Source: GCA-2720975 sp964469565 (lineage in GTDB: Bacteria; Planctomycetota; UBA1135; GCA-002686595). From it: a stretch of 64,000 nucleotides of DNA. The stretch covers positions 124,001 to 188,000 of the forward strand of contig CAYXZD010000003.1 of the NCBI GenBank assembly GCA_964469565.1. Reading direction: 5' to 3'. Below the pieces are notes generated by a model. It made no database searches, was not told the origin of the DNA, and was given only the letters and a program-made list of their open reading frames with translations. Made by a program: the position numbers and the translations under genes. Positions 1 to 8,166 of this stretch are shown piece after piece; the stretch's first letter is position 1, and every line of letters begins with the position of its first letter.

Positions 1-2
1 TG

Positions 3-959
3 GCCCTCGCCAGTGCTCTGACCCTCTCGGGCCGCTATCGCGAGGCTGAGGACATTTGCCAGCACTGGATCAAGCGCATCACCTCGGACAGTATGGATCC
101 TCGCGCACTTCTGACGTTCCAAGTCCTGCAGGCACGTAATACGCTTGCGTCAGGGGACGCCTTTGCTGCCCTTGACCGATTCCGTCGAATCCTGGCCCTG
201 TTCCCAGACGAGGTCGTGACACGCAAGGAATACGCTGGATTGCTTCTGCAGGTTGGGCTTCCTGAAGAGGCCCTGCGGCAATACGCCTCCATACCTCAAG
301 ATATGGAGGTGCGGCTTGAGCTCGTGTCAATCCACTCTGCTCTCGGAGATTTCGTATCGGCTGAAAAACTCATCCGCGACATTTTGCAGGAAAACCCCAG
401 CGAGCGAAGCACCCAAGTGCGCTTGGCTGAGATCCTGACCTGGCAAAAGCGCTTTGATGAGTCTGAGCGAATCTATCGTGAACTCCTAGCGCAAAATCCT
501 TACGACCTGGAGAGCCGCATCGCTCTCGCGGAGACCATGACTTGGGCGGGTGAATCCGATCAATCCCTCGTGGAGTACGGGCACATGATTGATGAAGGCA
601 GTGAAGATTGGCGCCTACTCGCCGGTTTCCTCGATGCCTTCTTGGGCGCGACGGTTCGTTCGGAGAGCGACACGCGTCGGCTCATGTGGATGGTGAGTCT
701 CTATAACCGTGCGGAGGATCCGCCCGTGGAAGAAATCGCGGGACGTCTTGCCACTGCTTTGACCCTAGTGGGCGAGTATGAAAGCTCACTGGCCATGCTG
801 CAGACGGCTGTGAAAACCAACCCTGACAATAAGAACCTGCGCATGCGTTTGGCCGATGCACTGAGCTCAGCCGGACTTCACAAGGAGGCCCAGCATCATT
901 ACCGTGCGTTACTTTCCCAAGCTAGGGAATCTGGACGCAGCAGCAGCAAGCGCTACTAA
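3..959 (+). CDS. TPR-repeat protein, 5'-truncated by window edge
   Basis: The reading frame is open from the first bases of the window, so the gene starts outside it; the internal ATG at 93 is not the true start. The visible 318 residues are built of tetratricopeptide-like helix pairs, with recurring Leu-Ala-rich helices and NP turns (ENPSER, QNPYDL, TNPDNK) at roughly 34-residue spacing. TPR arrays are protein-protein interaction scaffolds. No enzymatic domain is visible in this part, and any signal peptide or N-terminal domain would lie upstream. The Ser/Arg-rich C-terminus ends just before the GH5 gene, with 57 bases up to its first possible start. The TPR fold is fairly secure; the biological role is unknown. 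Confidence 0.75.
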   Translation, partial: ALASALTLSGRYREAEDICQHWIKRITSDSMDPRALLTFQVLQARNTLASGDAFAALDRFRRILALFPDEVVTRKEYAGLLLQVGLPEEALRQYASIPQDMEVRLELVSIHSALGDFVSAEKLIRDILQENPSERSTQVRLAEILTWQKRFDESERIYRELLAQNPYDLESRIALAETMTWAGESDQSLVEYGHMIDEGSEDWRLLAGFLDAFLGATVRSESDTRRLMWMVSLYNRAEDPPVEEIAGRLATALTLVGEYESSLAMLQTAVKTNPDNKNLRMRLADALSSAGLHKEAQHHYRALLSQARESGRSSSKRY

Positions 960-1145
960 GGTGCAATTGCTTGGCCGCTTCAAGTTGAATTCCTCACCCT
1001 TCCGATAGTTCTAGCCATGGATCCATCCTCTCCAAGACCCCTGCGCGGCCTACGCAGCCGGCGCCCAACGGCGCCCCGCAGGTCACCTCGGCTGCAGTCC
1101 ATTCCGGCTGCATCCGGGCGGGCGGTGCAAGCGCTGCCCAGAGCG

Positions 1146-2138
1146 ATGAATATCGCGGGTTTGGAGTTTGGAACTCACCTTGAGGGATTCTGTGCTGAGG
1201 CCCCGGGCAAACGGGGGCAGGACTATGTGGCCGCACGAGGGCGGACCTACAACCTCCTTGCGGACCAGGGGTTCAAGCTCTTCCGTGTACCCTTCCGGTG
1301 GGAGCGCGTGCAGCCGGTTCTCGGTGCGCCCCTGAACCCAGACGGAGTCCAGCAGCTTCGCTATCAAGCATCCCTTGCTGCACGTGCAGGCGGGAAAGTG
1401 ATCCTAGACATGCACAATTATGGCCGCTATGTGCGCACCCTCGACGAGGGGCCCGTGGAGTGTCAGCTTGATCTAGACCATGATGGTTGGGTGCCCCTGA
1501 GTTCAGAAGACCTTGCTGATGCTTGGGCGCGCCTTTCGTATGCCCTCAGCGGCTTGCCGGAAATCGCAGGCTATGGGCTCATGAATGAACCCCACGATCT
1601 CGGACCAGGCGTTTGGGTCAATGCCTCGATAGCGGCAGCGGATGCAATTCGCGAGAACAAGGATGATCGCACCCTCTACGTTTCGGGTGATCGCTGGGCC
1701 AGCTCGATGCACTGGGCACAGGTGAATCCACAGTCTCCCTGGATTGACGACTCCAAGGGCGATGTGATCTATGAAGCGCACTGCTATTTCGACCACGATG
1801 GTTCTGGCGAGTACGAGCTTTCTTATGACGAGGAACTTGAGCGTGACCCAACATTGTTGAGCCGTGGCGTGGCTCGTTTGCGCCCCTACCTTGATTGGCT
1901 GCGAGCGAACAACGCAAAAGGCTTCTTGGGTGAGTTTGGCCTGCCCGTAGCCTCGCCTGCGTGGTCGCGTTTGTTGCCTGACTTCTTATGCGCTCTCGAT
2001 CAAGCCGAGGTGCCTGTGGCCTGGTGGGCGGCCGGCGAGGCATGGGGAGACTATCCCCTTTCCATGCAACCCGACTTGCAGGGATTCCAAGAGACACCCG
2101 CTTCCCGCGAACTGATCCTCCCCACTGAAGAGGAATAG
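1146..2138 (+). CDS. Glycoside hydrolase family 5 (cellulase-like)
   Basis: A TIM-barrel glycosidase of the GH5 cellulase type, expected to hydrolyse beta-1,4-linked or related glucans and mannans. From the ATG at 1146 (330 aa) the conserved features appear in order: RVPFRW, DMHNYG, the acid/base glutamate in MNEPH (E148) and the nucleophile glutamate in LGEFG (E263). A GTG/ATG-open extension up to an ATG at 1017 would add 43 Arg/Pro-rich residues that look non-native, so I prefer 1146. There is no clear signal peptide from either start, which is unusual for a polysaccharide-degrading enzyme and hints at a cytoplasmic oligosaccharide role. The exact substrate cannot be read from the sequence. 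Confidence 0.8.
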   Translation: MNIAGLEFGTHLEGFCAEAPGKRGQDYVAARGRTYNLLADQGFKLFRVPFRWERVQPVLGAPLNPDGVQQLRYQASLAARAGGKVILDMHNYGRYVRTLDEGPVECQLDLDHDGWVPLSSEDLADAWARLSYALSGLPEIAGYGLMNEPHDLGPGVWVNASIAAADAIRENKDDRTLYVSGDRWASSMHWAQVNPQSPWIDDSKGDVIYEAHCYFDHDGSGEYELSYDEELERDPTLLSRGVARLRPYLDWLRANNAKGFLGEFGLPVASPAWSRLLPDFLCALDQAEVPVAWWAAGEAWGDYPLSMQPDLQGFQETPASRELILPTEEE

Positions 2139-2253
2139 CCCTCTGTGGCCTCTGAAAAGGGGACAGATGCTTATGAGTGCGCATGGCGGCCGCCGATGGG
2201 TGGGCCTATGCTGGATGGCAGTTTTCCTGTCTCTAACCCGCAGAGCCCCCGCC

Positions 2254-3369
2254 ATGAGCGACCCTCGTCCGACAACCTATTGGGACTACATTCGAGTTGA
2301 AGAGCTTCTAGATCTCCAGGGTGGACTGGACAAAGAGGCCTCCCCTCCTAATAACCACGAAGTCCTGTTCATTACGGTGCATCAAGTTTTTGAGCTGTGG
2401 TTTCAGCTCATTCACCGCGAACTCCTAGCTGCCCGGGATTTGTTCAGTTCACAGGTGGTTCAGGAGCAAGAGCTCTCGGGAGCCGTGGCGAGCCTCAAGA
2501 GAATCCACACGATCTTCAGAGCTTTGGCAAGCCAGTTCGAAATCATGGAGACTCTACCCACCCGCGAGTACCTTGAGTTTCGCAAGAAACTCATGCCGGC
2601 GAGTGGAGGCCAGAGTGCTCAAATGCGGCAGATCGAGGTTCTATTCGGGCTCGACGAACGCGAGCGGGTGCCACTAGGGACGGGCAATTGGCACATGCAG
2701 ATTCTGCACGAAGCCGACGGCTCGAAGGGAGCCGCCTATAAGCGGGTCGTCGACCAGGCCGCCGATGGCCCTACGTTCAAGGAAGCCATCGAAAGCTGGC
2801 TCTACCGGACGCCTATTGATGGTGTTGCACACGACAGTCCCGACGCTGGACCGGCTCTCGACAACTTCATTGAACGCTATCTGACGGCCCACCATTCGGA
2901 GGTCGTCGATAACCTGGAGTACGCAAAGGCCATCATACCTGGAGCCGAGGCCCGTGAAGATCTTGCTCAGCGTTACGAGTGGGAGAGCAACTCGGCCCGC
3001 GCCTTTCTCAATCCCAGCGAAGAGGATGGCGGTGAACGAAAGGCGCGCATCCGCGCAGCCATGGTGTTCATTGAAACCTACCGAGAACTCCCTCTTCTCG
3101 CCTGGCCCCGCGAAGTCCTCAACAGCCTGATTGAGGTTGAACAGAGCTTCCTGATCTTTAGGCAGCGGCACGCTCGAATGGTTGAACGCATCATCGGTTC
3201 CCGGACGGGGACGGGTGGCACTGAGGGGGTGAAGTATCTAGATGAGACGGCTCTGCGCTATCGAATCTTTAGAGACCTCTGGGCTGTGCGCACACTGATG
3301 ATTCGGCCAGGCGTCACTCCAGACCTAGAGCATGCAGATTATTACGGCTTCAGCAGCACTCCAGGCTAG
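2254..3369 (+). CDS. kynA: Tryptophan 2,3-dioxygenase
   Basis: A heme dioxygenase that opens the indole ring of L-tryptophan to N-formylkynurenine, the first step of the kynurenine route. Family landmarks are present: the distal-pocket histidine in FITVHQVFELW (H43), the substrate-contact arginine region in AQMRQIEVLFG, the proximal heme histidine in FRQRH (about H306), and the GTGGTEG loop that closes on substrate. The ATG at 2254 gives 371 aa; an upstream ATG at 2167 would add a 29-residue hydrophobic leader that makes no sense for this cytosolic enzyme. It is longer than the usual 280-residue bacterial enzyme, with extra sequence in the middle. No other kynurenine genes are nearby. Its end overlaps the convergent porin gene by 4 bp. 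Confidence 0.88.
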   Translation: MSDPRPTTYWDYIRVEELLDLQGGLDKEASPPNNHEVLFITVHQVFELWFQLIHRELLAARDLFSSQVVQEQELSGAVASLKRIHTIFRALASQFEIMETLPTREYLEFRKKLMPASGGQSAQMRQIEVLFGLDERERVPLGTGNWHMQILHEADGSKGAAYKRVVDQAADGPTFKEAIESWLYRTPIDGVAHDSPDAGPALDNFIERYLTAHHSEVVDNLEYAKAIIPGAEAREDLAQRYEWESNSARAFLNPSEEDGGERKARIRAAMVFIETYRELPLLAWPREVLNSLIEVEQSFLIFRQRHARMVERIIGSRTGTGGTEGVKYLDETALRYRIFRDLWAVRTLMIRPGVTPDLEHADYYGFSSTPG

Positions 3370-4514
3370 AACCCTACATGGAACCTCAACAGCCACATCT
3401 TCATTCGATCTCCGGGGAGGTGGCTGCGTAGATGATTGATCATCCAGCGAGAATTGGTCGTTCGATGCCAGGTCACCCCAAGGGTGAGGCTACTTGCATT
3501 ACCGCCATCGACAAAACCAGAATCCAGATCGGAGCGGGAATACCGAATGCCTGCCTCTAGGGCGCCAAGGCTGGTAGAACCACTCATAGCCTGATCGGGC
3601 TCCACCCCCCCGATTGAGCTAGTAGCCTTGCGGTAAGCGCGTGTGTGTCCACGCAAGAAATGCGTGAGCTGCACATAACCGCCCTTGAGGGTAGCGCCCT
3701 CTCCACTGCTGGAGCTGATGCGGGAGAGAACTAACTCAGACTGTGCCATAAGTGAGCCGCGTACGTAGGCTGCCTCGACACCCAGTCCTAGAGCGCGGCT
3801 TGCATCAAGGGGGCCGGTGTCGATAACCCGTCGGGCAAGGTGGGCTTCGGGCCCCGATGAGAAAGCCACCCCGCTGGCACTCGTGTCGCGCAGCGTAAGC
3901 GCTCCTCCTAGGTGTAGGAACTGCTGTGGATCAGTGTCTTGCAGGGTGAGAACGGTGTACCGTCCGGTCAGGGCGTGATTCCCAACGGTGCCTTCGTCAG
4001 CGAGTCCCTTTCCTTCACGAAAGACTCCAACGGCCCAGGTGCGATCAGATGATTCTTGGCGCAACTGCAACCCGCGATTGCGCCCAAAGGTCAAGGCTTC
4101 GGTTGGAGTGGATCGCTCGATGAAGGGCAAGTGTGCGGAAGATGTACTCGCACCTAACCCAAAGGGTTCTCGGAAGTGGCCGATGCGAATCTGAGGCTTG
4201 TTGCCAGGCTTCCAATTGACCATCCACTCTAACAGGTGCTGTTCGCCGCCCTTGAGCTCGGCCTGGGCACGAATGCTCCACCACTCATCCAACGATCCAT
4301 CGAGGAGCAGGCGCAGGCGGCGTGTCTCGTCGCTGGTACTCGTGTCTTGGAGGGCCTGGGGACTTGCGTCGATCCAATCGTGCATCCAGCGCCCCTGCAG
4401 GGTGAACTCCCCCGTTGCCGTTGAAATGGAAACTGGGCGTTCTGTTTCGGGCGAGTCGGCTGGCGCCGAATCCTGGGTACACAGCAGCAAGGGGCTCAGA
4501 GCCAAATAGAGCAT
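3366..4514 (-). CDS. OprO/OprP-type outer-membrane porin
   Basis: A predicted 382-residue beta-barrel porin of the phosphate-selective OprO/OprP family (Porin_O_P). It has a short hydrophobic N-terminal leader (residues 1-13), a hallmark strand region with IRIGHFREPFGL followed by ERSTPTEALTFGRNRG, alternating aromatic strands, and a C-terminal phenylalanine as expected for outer-membrane insertion. By family it should conduct anions or other small solutes across the outer membrane; selectivity cannot be read here. The leader is short for a signal peptide, so the true start may differ. It is convergent with and overlaps kynA by 4 bp, and divergent from the HIT gene. Confidence 0.75.
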   Translation of the reverse strand: MLYLALSPLLLCTQDSAPADSPETERPVSISTATGEFTLQGRWMHDWIDASPQALQDTSTSDETRRLRLLLDGSLDEWWSIRAQAELKGGEQHLLEWMVNWKPGNKPQIRIGHFREPFGLGASTSSAHLPFIERSTPTEALTFGRNRGLQLRQESSDRTWAVGVFREGKGLADEGTVGNHALTGRYTVLTLQDTDPQQFLHLGGALTLRDTSASGVAFSSGPEAHLARRVIDTGPLDASRALGLGVEAAYVRGSLMAQSELVLSRISSSSGEGATLKGGYVQLTHFLRGHTRAYRKATSSIGGVEPDQAMSGSTSLGALEAGIRYSRSDLDSGFVDGGNASSLTLGVTWHRTTNSRWMINHLRSHLPGDRMKMWLLRFHVGF

Positions 4515-4587
4515 GGATCTAGTCTAAGTATCCGTGCAAAGCATGATGAGCCTCGGTGGAAAGATTCGAGCGCAGTATGCTCTGTTC

Positions 4588-4947
4588 ATGAGCGAAGATT
4601 TCTATTGCGATGAGGTGCTGTCCGGCGCGACGCAGGTTCGAATCGTCTACGAGACGCCGACTGCCCTCGCATTCCATCACACCCGCCCACATTGGCCCGT
4701 ACACATTGTGGTCATCCCCAAGCAGCACGTGCCGTCCTTGATCGACCTAGGTGCCGCTGATCCTGTATTACTTACAGATCTCTTGGATGCCGTGCGCCAT
4801 GTGGCTGCTGGGGTATGCGATGAACATGGCGCCGCACGTGTTCTCACCAACCTGGGTCACTACCAAGATTCCAAGCACCTTCACTTCCACGTCAACCATG
4901 GTGATCCTCACAGTGATGGACTGTCTCAATACGATGGGCGGTCATAA
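4588..4947 (+). CDS. HIT-family nucleotide hydrolase/transferase
   Basis: A 119-residue histidine-triad protein. The catalytic triad HLHFHV (H97, H99, H101) sits near the C-terminus, after the typical hydrophobic strand HIVVIPKQHV that forms the nucleotide-binding half. HIT proteins of this HINT-like size hydrolyse AMP-amino, AMP-lysine or dinucleotide substrates as dimers. The ATG at 4588 fits the family N-terminus; an ATG at 4534 would add 18 residues with no family match. The physiological substrate is unknown. The next gene starts 89 bp downstream on the same strand. Confidence 0.85.
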   Translation: MSEDFYCDEVLSGATQVRIVYETPTALAFHHTRPHWPVHIVVIPKQHVPSLIDLGAADPVLLTDLLDAVRHVAAGVCDEHGAARVLTNLGHYQDSKHLHFHVNHGDPHSDGLSQYDGRS

Positions 4948-5036
4948 GATGGCCCCAATTCTTCCAAAAGAGGAACTGCGGCCAATGACTCAGGAAGGTC
5001 CATTCTGCACCCACCGAACCCGTTGAGAGATTCTCC

Positions 5037-6116
5037 GTGACGTCACTCCAAAATCCCACCCAAGCTGCTCAGTCCTTTGCCATTGATGGGACGTTTGTGG
5101 ATATCGAGGCGCACGTGCGTGGCCATATCCATGACACTTATGTGTCGACTTGGTCAGGGGGCGGGAGGCAACGCCGTTACATTCACCAATGCATGAACAA
5201 CCGGGTCTTCACCGATATTCCCGGCCTCATGCACAACATTGAGTGTGTGACCCACCACTTGCAGTCGAGTCTGGCAGCACAAACCGACGATATGACGGTC
5301 TTGCGCTTAGTGCCCACTCATGAAGGGCGCCCATTCTTGCAGCATGCTTCCGGGCCGTGGCGCACGTACGAGTATATCGACAACACAGAGACATTTGACT
5401 TGTGCGGCTCGACAGAACGTGCCTACGAGGCAGCCCGTGCCTTTGGTAGCTTTCAGGCGCGGTTGTTGGGGCTAGACGCCAATGATCTCCGGGAAACTCT
5501 GCCCCAATTCTTCAGTTCCCCACACCGCCTCCAGCAGCTGAGTGATGCGGCCTCATCGGATGTTATGGGGCGCATGGCAACCAGTTTGGATGAGCTCGAC
5601 TTTATCGAGCAGCGCAAGGAAGACATTCCTGTCATTGAATCTTGCCTTCGGGGTCGCCAATTCCCTTACCGGGTTGTCCATGGGGACACGAAGCTCAACA
5701 ACGTCTTGTTTGACATAGATAGCGGGCGGGCTCGCTGTGTCGTGGACCTCGACACTTGCATGCGCGGCTATTCGCTTTATGACTTTGGCGACCTGGTCCG
5801 GTTTACAGCCGCAACGTGCCAAGAAGACGAGCCGGACACGGATAGAGCCGGCGTTGATCTCGAACTCTATGGGGCTCTTGTGAATGGCTACCTTGATAGT
5901 GCCGGTGATTTTCTAACGGCTCGCGAACGGGAACTCATGCCCTTCTCTGCTCGCCTTGTAACTTTGACGATTGGGATGCGATTCTTGGCCGACCACCTCT
6001 CGGGGGACGTGTATTTCAAGACCACTCGTCCAGGCCAAAATCTTGACCGAGCGCGTGTTCAATTCCGCATGGTTGCCAGGATGGAGCAGAGCGCGGACAG
6101 CATGGCGAGGTTCTAG
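5037..6116 (+). CDS. Phosphotransferase, NahK/aminoglycoside-kinase fold
   Basis: A 359-residue kinase of the APH/choline-kinase superfamily, starting at GTG. The catalytic loop VVHGDTKLNN (catalytic D217, metal-binding N) and the downstream metal-binding VVDLDT (D237-D239) are intact. The N-terminal stretch (GHIHDTYV, then YIHQCMNNRVFTDIPGLMHNI) closely resembles N-acetylhexosamine 1-kinase (NahK)-like proteins rather than antibiotic-resistance kinases. I therefore infer a small-molecule, probably sugar, 1-kinase; the substrate is not proven. It is convergent with the UbiD gene, with 19 bp between the stops. Confidence 0.75.
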   Translation: MTSLQNPTQAAQSFAIDGTFVDIEAHVRGHIHDTYVSTWSGGGRQRRYIHQCMNNRVFTDIPGLMHNIECVTHHLQSSLAAQTDDMTVLRLVPTHEGRPFLQHASGPWRTYEYIDNTETFDLCGSTERAYEAARAFGSFQARLLGLDANDLRETLPQFFSSPHRLQQLSDAASSDVMGRMATSLDELDFIEQRKEDIPVIESCLRGRQFPYRVVHGDTKLNNVLFDIDSGRARCVVDLDTCMRGYSLYDFGDLVRFTAATCQEDEPDTDRAGVDLELYGALVNGYLDSAGDFLTARERELMPFSARLVTLTIGMRFLADHLSGDVYFKTTRPGQNLDRARVQFRMVARMEQSADSMARF

Positions 6117-6135
6117 GCGGCGATCCCATCAAGGA

Positions 6136-7941
6136 TCAATCGAGATTCCCTCGATCGGAATCTCCCATCTCGATGCCGCCATTGGGGAAATACTCACTCC
6201 ATCGCTGATTGACGAGTGCGCGAGTCGAGTCGTCGCAGAACAGCTCCTTGGGGTAACTTGATTTCATACGCGCATCTATCACGATCGGGTGGGTCATGCT
6301 TGCGTGCAGATGCAGCAATTCGGTCTTGCTGGCATAGAGGTCCGTCGCCGGATTGAAGCGTGTAAACGTGGTCCACAGAAAATTCCTTGTGCTACGCGCC
6401 GCTTGAGCGGGGTCATCGACCAGCACGATCAGGGGCCAATCGGAGAATGCAGAGTCTTCAGCGATGCGGGCTGCTTGGCGATCATCTTTATCGTGGGGTT
6501 GGCCCCCGACAACGAGGCACCCATCTGTGAAAACGCGCACATCGTTTGTGCCGCACTGCGGTGTGCCGACAAACTCTGTGGGCAATTCTCGCCGGGGTTC
6601 TCCCACCCCCACGAGAACCCCTTTGGAGCCGCGCCCAACCTCAGGCCCGGCGTAATCGAGGGAGTCCATAGACAGGTTTGCAAACACGAATAGGTCCGTG
6701 CGGAAATCCGCTCGGCAGAGAACTTCCCGCAAGGTCCGCGGGAAGTCTGTGAGGTCGACGGGTTGGTCGGTCAGCAGCAAGAATTTGGTGAGGGATAGCT
6801 GGCCTTCACCCAGTATGCGGAAGGCAGAGGCCATGGCTTCACGGCCATAGCGTTCGTGAACAACGGCTGCCGACAGTGAATGGTATCCCGTTTCTCCATA
6901 GCTCCACAGGTCCCTCACCGCAGGCATGACGACTGGGAAGAGCGGGGCGAGGAGCCTCTGCAGGTAGTCACCGAGGAAGAAATCCTCTTGGTTGGGTTTC
7001 CCGACCACGGTCGCTGGAAAGATGGCACCTTCGCGGTGCATCAACGTATGCACGTGCATGAACGGGTACTCATGGCGCTCTGAGTAGTATCCGTAGTGAT
7101 CACCGAAGGGACCCTCCTGTCTGTGCTGCAGGGGGTTGGCTTTTCCTAGGAGGCAGAACTCGGCTTGAGCAACGATGGGCAGGGGACTCAGTGGGTCTTC
7201 ACACAAATCGAGTCTCTTGCCGAGTGCTAGGCTCGCAAGCAACAGCTCGGGGGCGTTTTCGGGTAAGGGTGCGATGGCTGCGAGCATGAGGGCGGGCGGT
7301 CCGCCCACGTGCAAGTTGACAGGTAGAGGACAGCCTCGTTCTTGGGCTTCGCTCAAGTGGAATCCTGCGCCCTTCCCGATTTGAAAGTGCAGTCCAACGG
7401 CGTTGTCATCATAAACCTGCGCCCGGTACATGCCGAGATTCCCGGGGCCACCTCCGGGCGGCTCTGTATAAACGAGCGGCAGGGTGATGAAGGGGCCGCC
7501 ATCGCGAGACCAGGTGCGTAGAGCGGGCAGGCTGCTGAGGTCTGGGTTTGTCAAGCGGTGTGCCTGCACGGCACCTCGACGTTTTCGGCGCAGTCCGACT
7601 CGAGAGAGCCGGGAAAGGAGGCCGCGCTGGGCCCAAATCTTGCTCATGCTGGGAGGCATGAGTTCCTCTGGGAGGCGGGCCGCCGCAGCGATCGTTTCCT
7701 CAGGGCGAGACCCGAACGCGAGCCGGACACGTTCAACTGTCCCAAAGAGGTTGGTCACCAGGGGAAACCTTGCCCCCTTTACTTGCGTGAAGAGCAGGGC
7801 TGGACCGCCGCTGGCGATCACACGTCTGTGAATCTCTGCGACCTCAAGATCAGAACTGACCGGCGCGTTGACCTCCACGATTTCACCACGCGTGCGTAAG
7901 CTTTGTATGAAGCTGTGCAGGTCGGTGGGAGCGCTGGGCAT
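6136..7941 (-). CDS. UbiD-family decarboxylase (possible menaquinone pathway)
   Basis: A 601-residue member of the UbiD prenylated-FMN-dependent (de)carboxylases. The diagnostic motif EGPFGDHYGYYS lies at residues 276-287, followed by a long HVHTLMHREGAIFPATVVG segment and the typical C-terminal region. UbiD enzymes need the flavin prenyltransferase UbiX, which is not in this window. At about 600 residues it is longer than classic UbiD (about 490). It resembles the long versions that I associate with menaquinone biosynthesis by the futalosine route, which is an inference. A ubiquinone role is less likely in this type of organism, and an aromatic-acid decarboxylase role is possible. Confidence 0.8.
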   Translation of the reverse strand: MPSAPTDLHSFIQSLRTRGEIVEVNAPVSSDLEVAEIHRRVIASGGPALLFTQVKGARFPLVTNLFGTVERVRLAFGSRPEETIAAAARLPEELMPPSMSKIWAQRGLLSRLSRVGLRRKRRGAVQAHRLTNPDLSSLPALRTWSRDGGPFITLPLVYTEPPGGGPGNLGMYRAQVYDDNAVGLHFQIGKGAGFHLSEAQERGCPLPVNLHVGGPPALMLAAIAPLPENAPELLLASLALGKRLDLCEDPLSPLPIVAQAEFCLLGKANPLQHRQEGPFGDHYGYYSERHEYPFMHVHTLMHREGAIFPATVVGKPNQEDFFLGDYLQRLLAPLFPVVMPAVRDLWSYGETGYHSLSAAVVHERYGREAMASAFRILGEGQLSLTKFLLLTDQPVDLTDFPRTLREVLCRADFRTDLFVFANLSMDSLDYAGPEVGRGSKGVLVGVGEPRRELPTEFVGTPQCGTNDVRVFTDGCLVVGGQPHDKDDRQAARIAEDSAFSDWPLIVLVDDPAQAARSTRNFLWTTFTRFNPATDLYASKTELLHLHASMTHPIVIDARMKSSYPKELFCDDSTRALVNQRWSEYFPNGGIEMGDSDRGNLD

Positions 7942-8166
7942 GGTGGGGGAGCTTCAGTGAGGCGGAAGGCAGCGCATTATGCCCTGACAGACCCCTAGGG
8001 GTACCCCCAAGGGCAATTCGAGGCAGAGTTCGCTTAGAGGGGGGTCCAGGGGGCCCCAAGTTGGCCTCCATCCTCTGCGGTGCACAGTATAGGGTGGAAA
8101 GGGCGGAACCCCTGTATGGGGGCGGCGTTGCAAGACACATGCCCAGCCCAGTGAAGCACCAGAACC

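Noticed and set aside
1618..2184. 188-residue minus-strand ORF antisense to the GH5 gene
   Set aside because: Arg/Ser/Pro-rich composition typical of antisense frames in GC-rich genes; the plus strand has a clear family match.
4751..5026. 91-residue ORF overlapping the HIT gene
   Set aside because: It is a shifted frame over the HIT coding sequence with no independent features.
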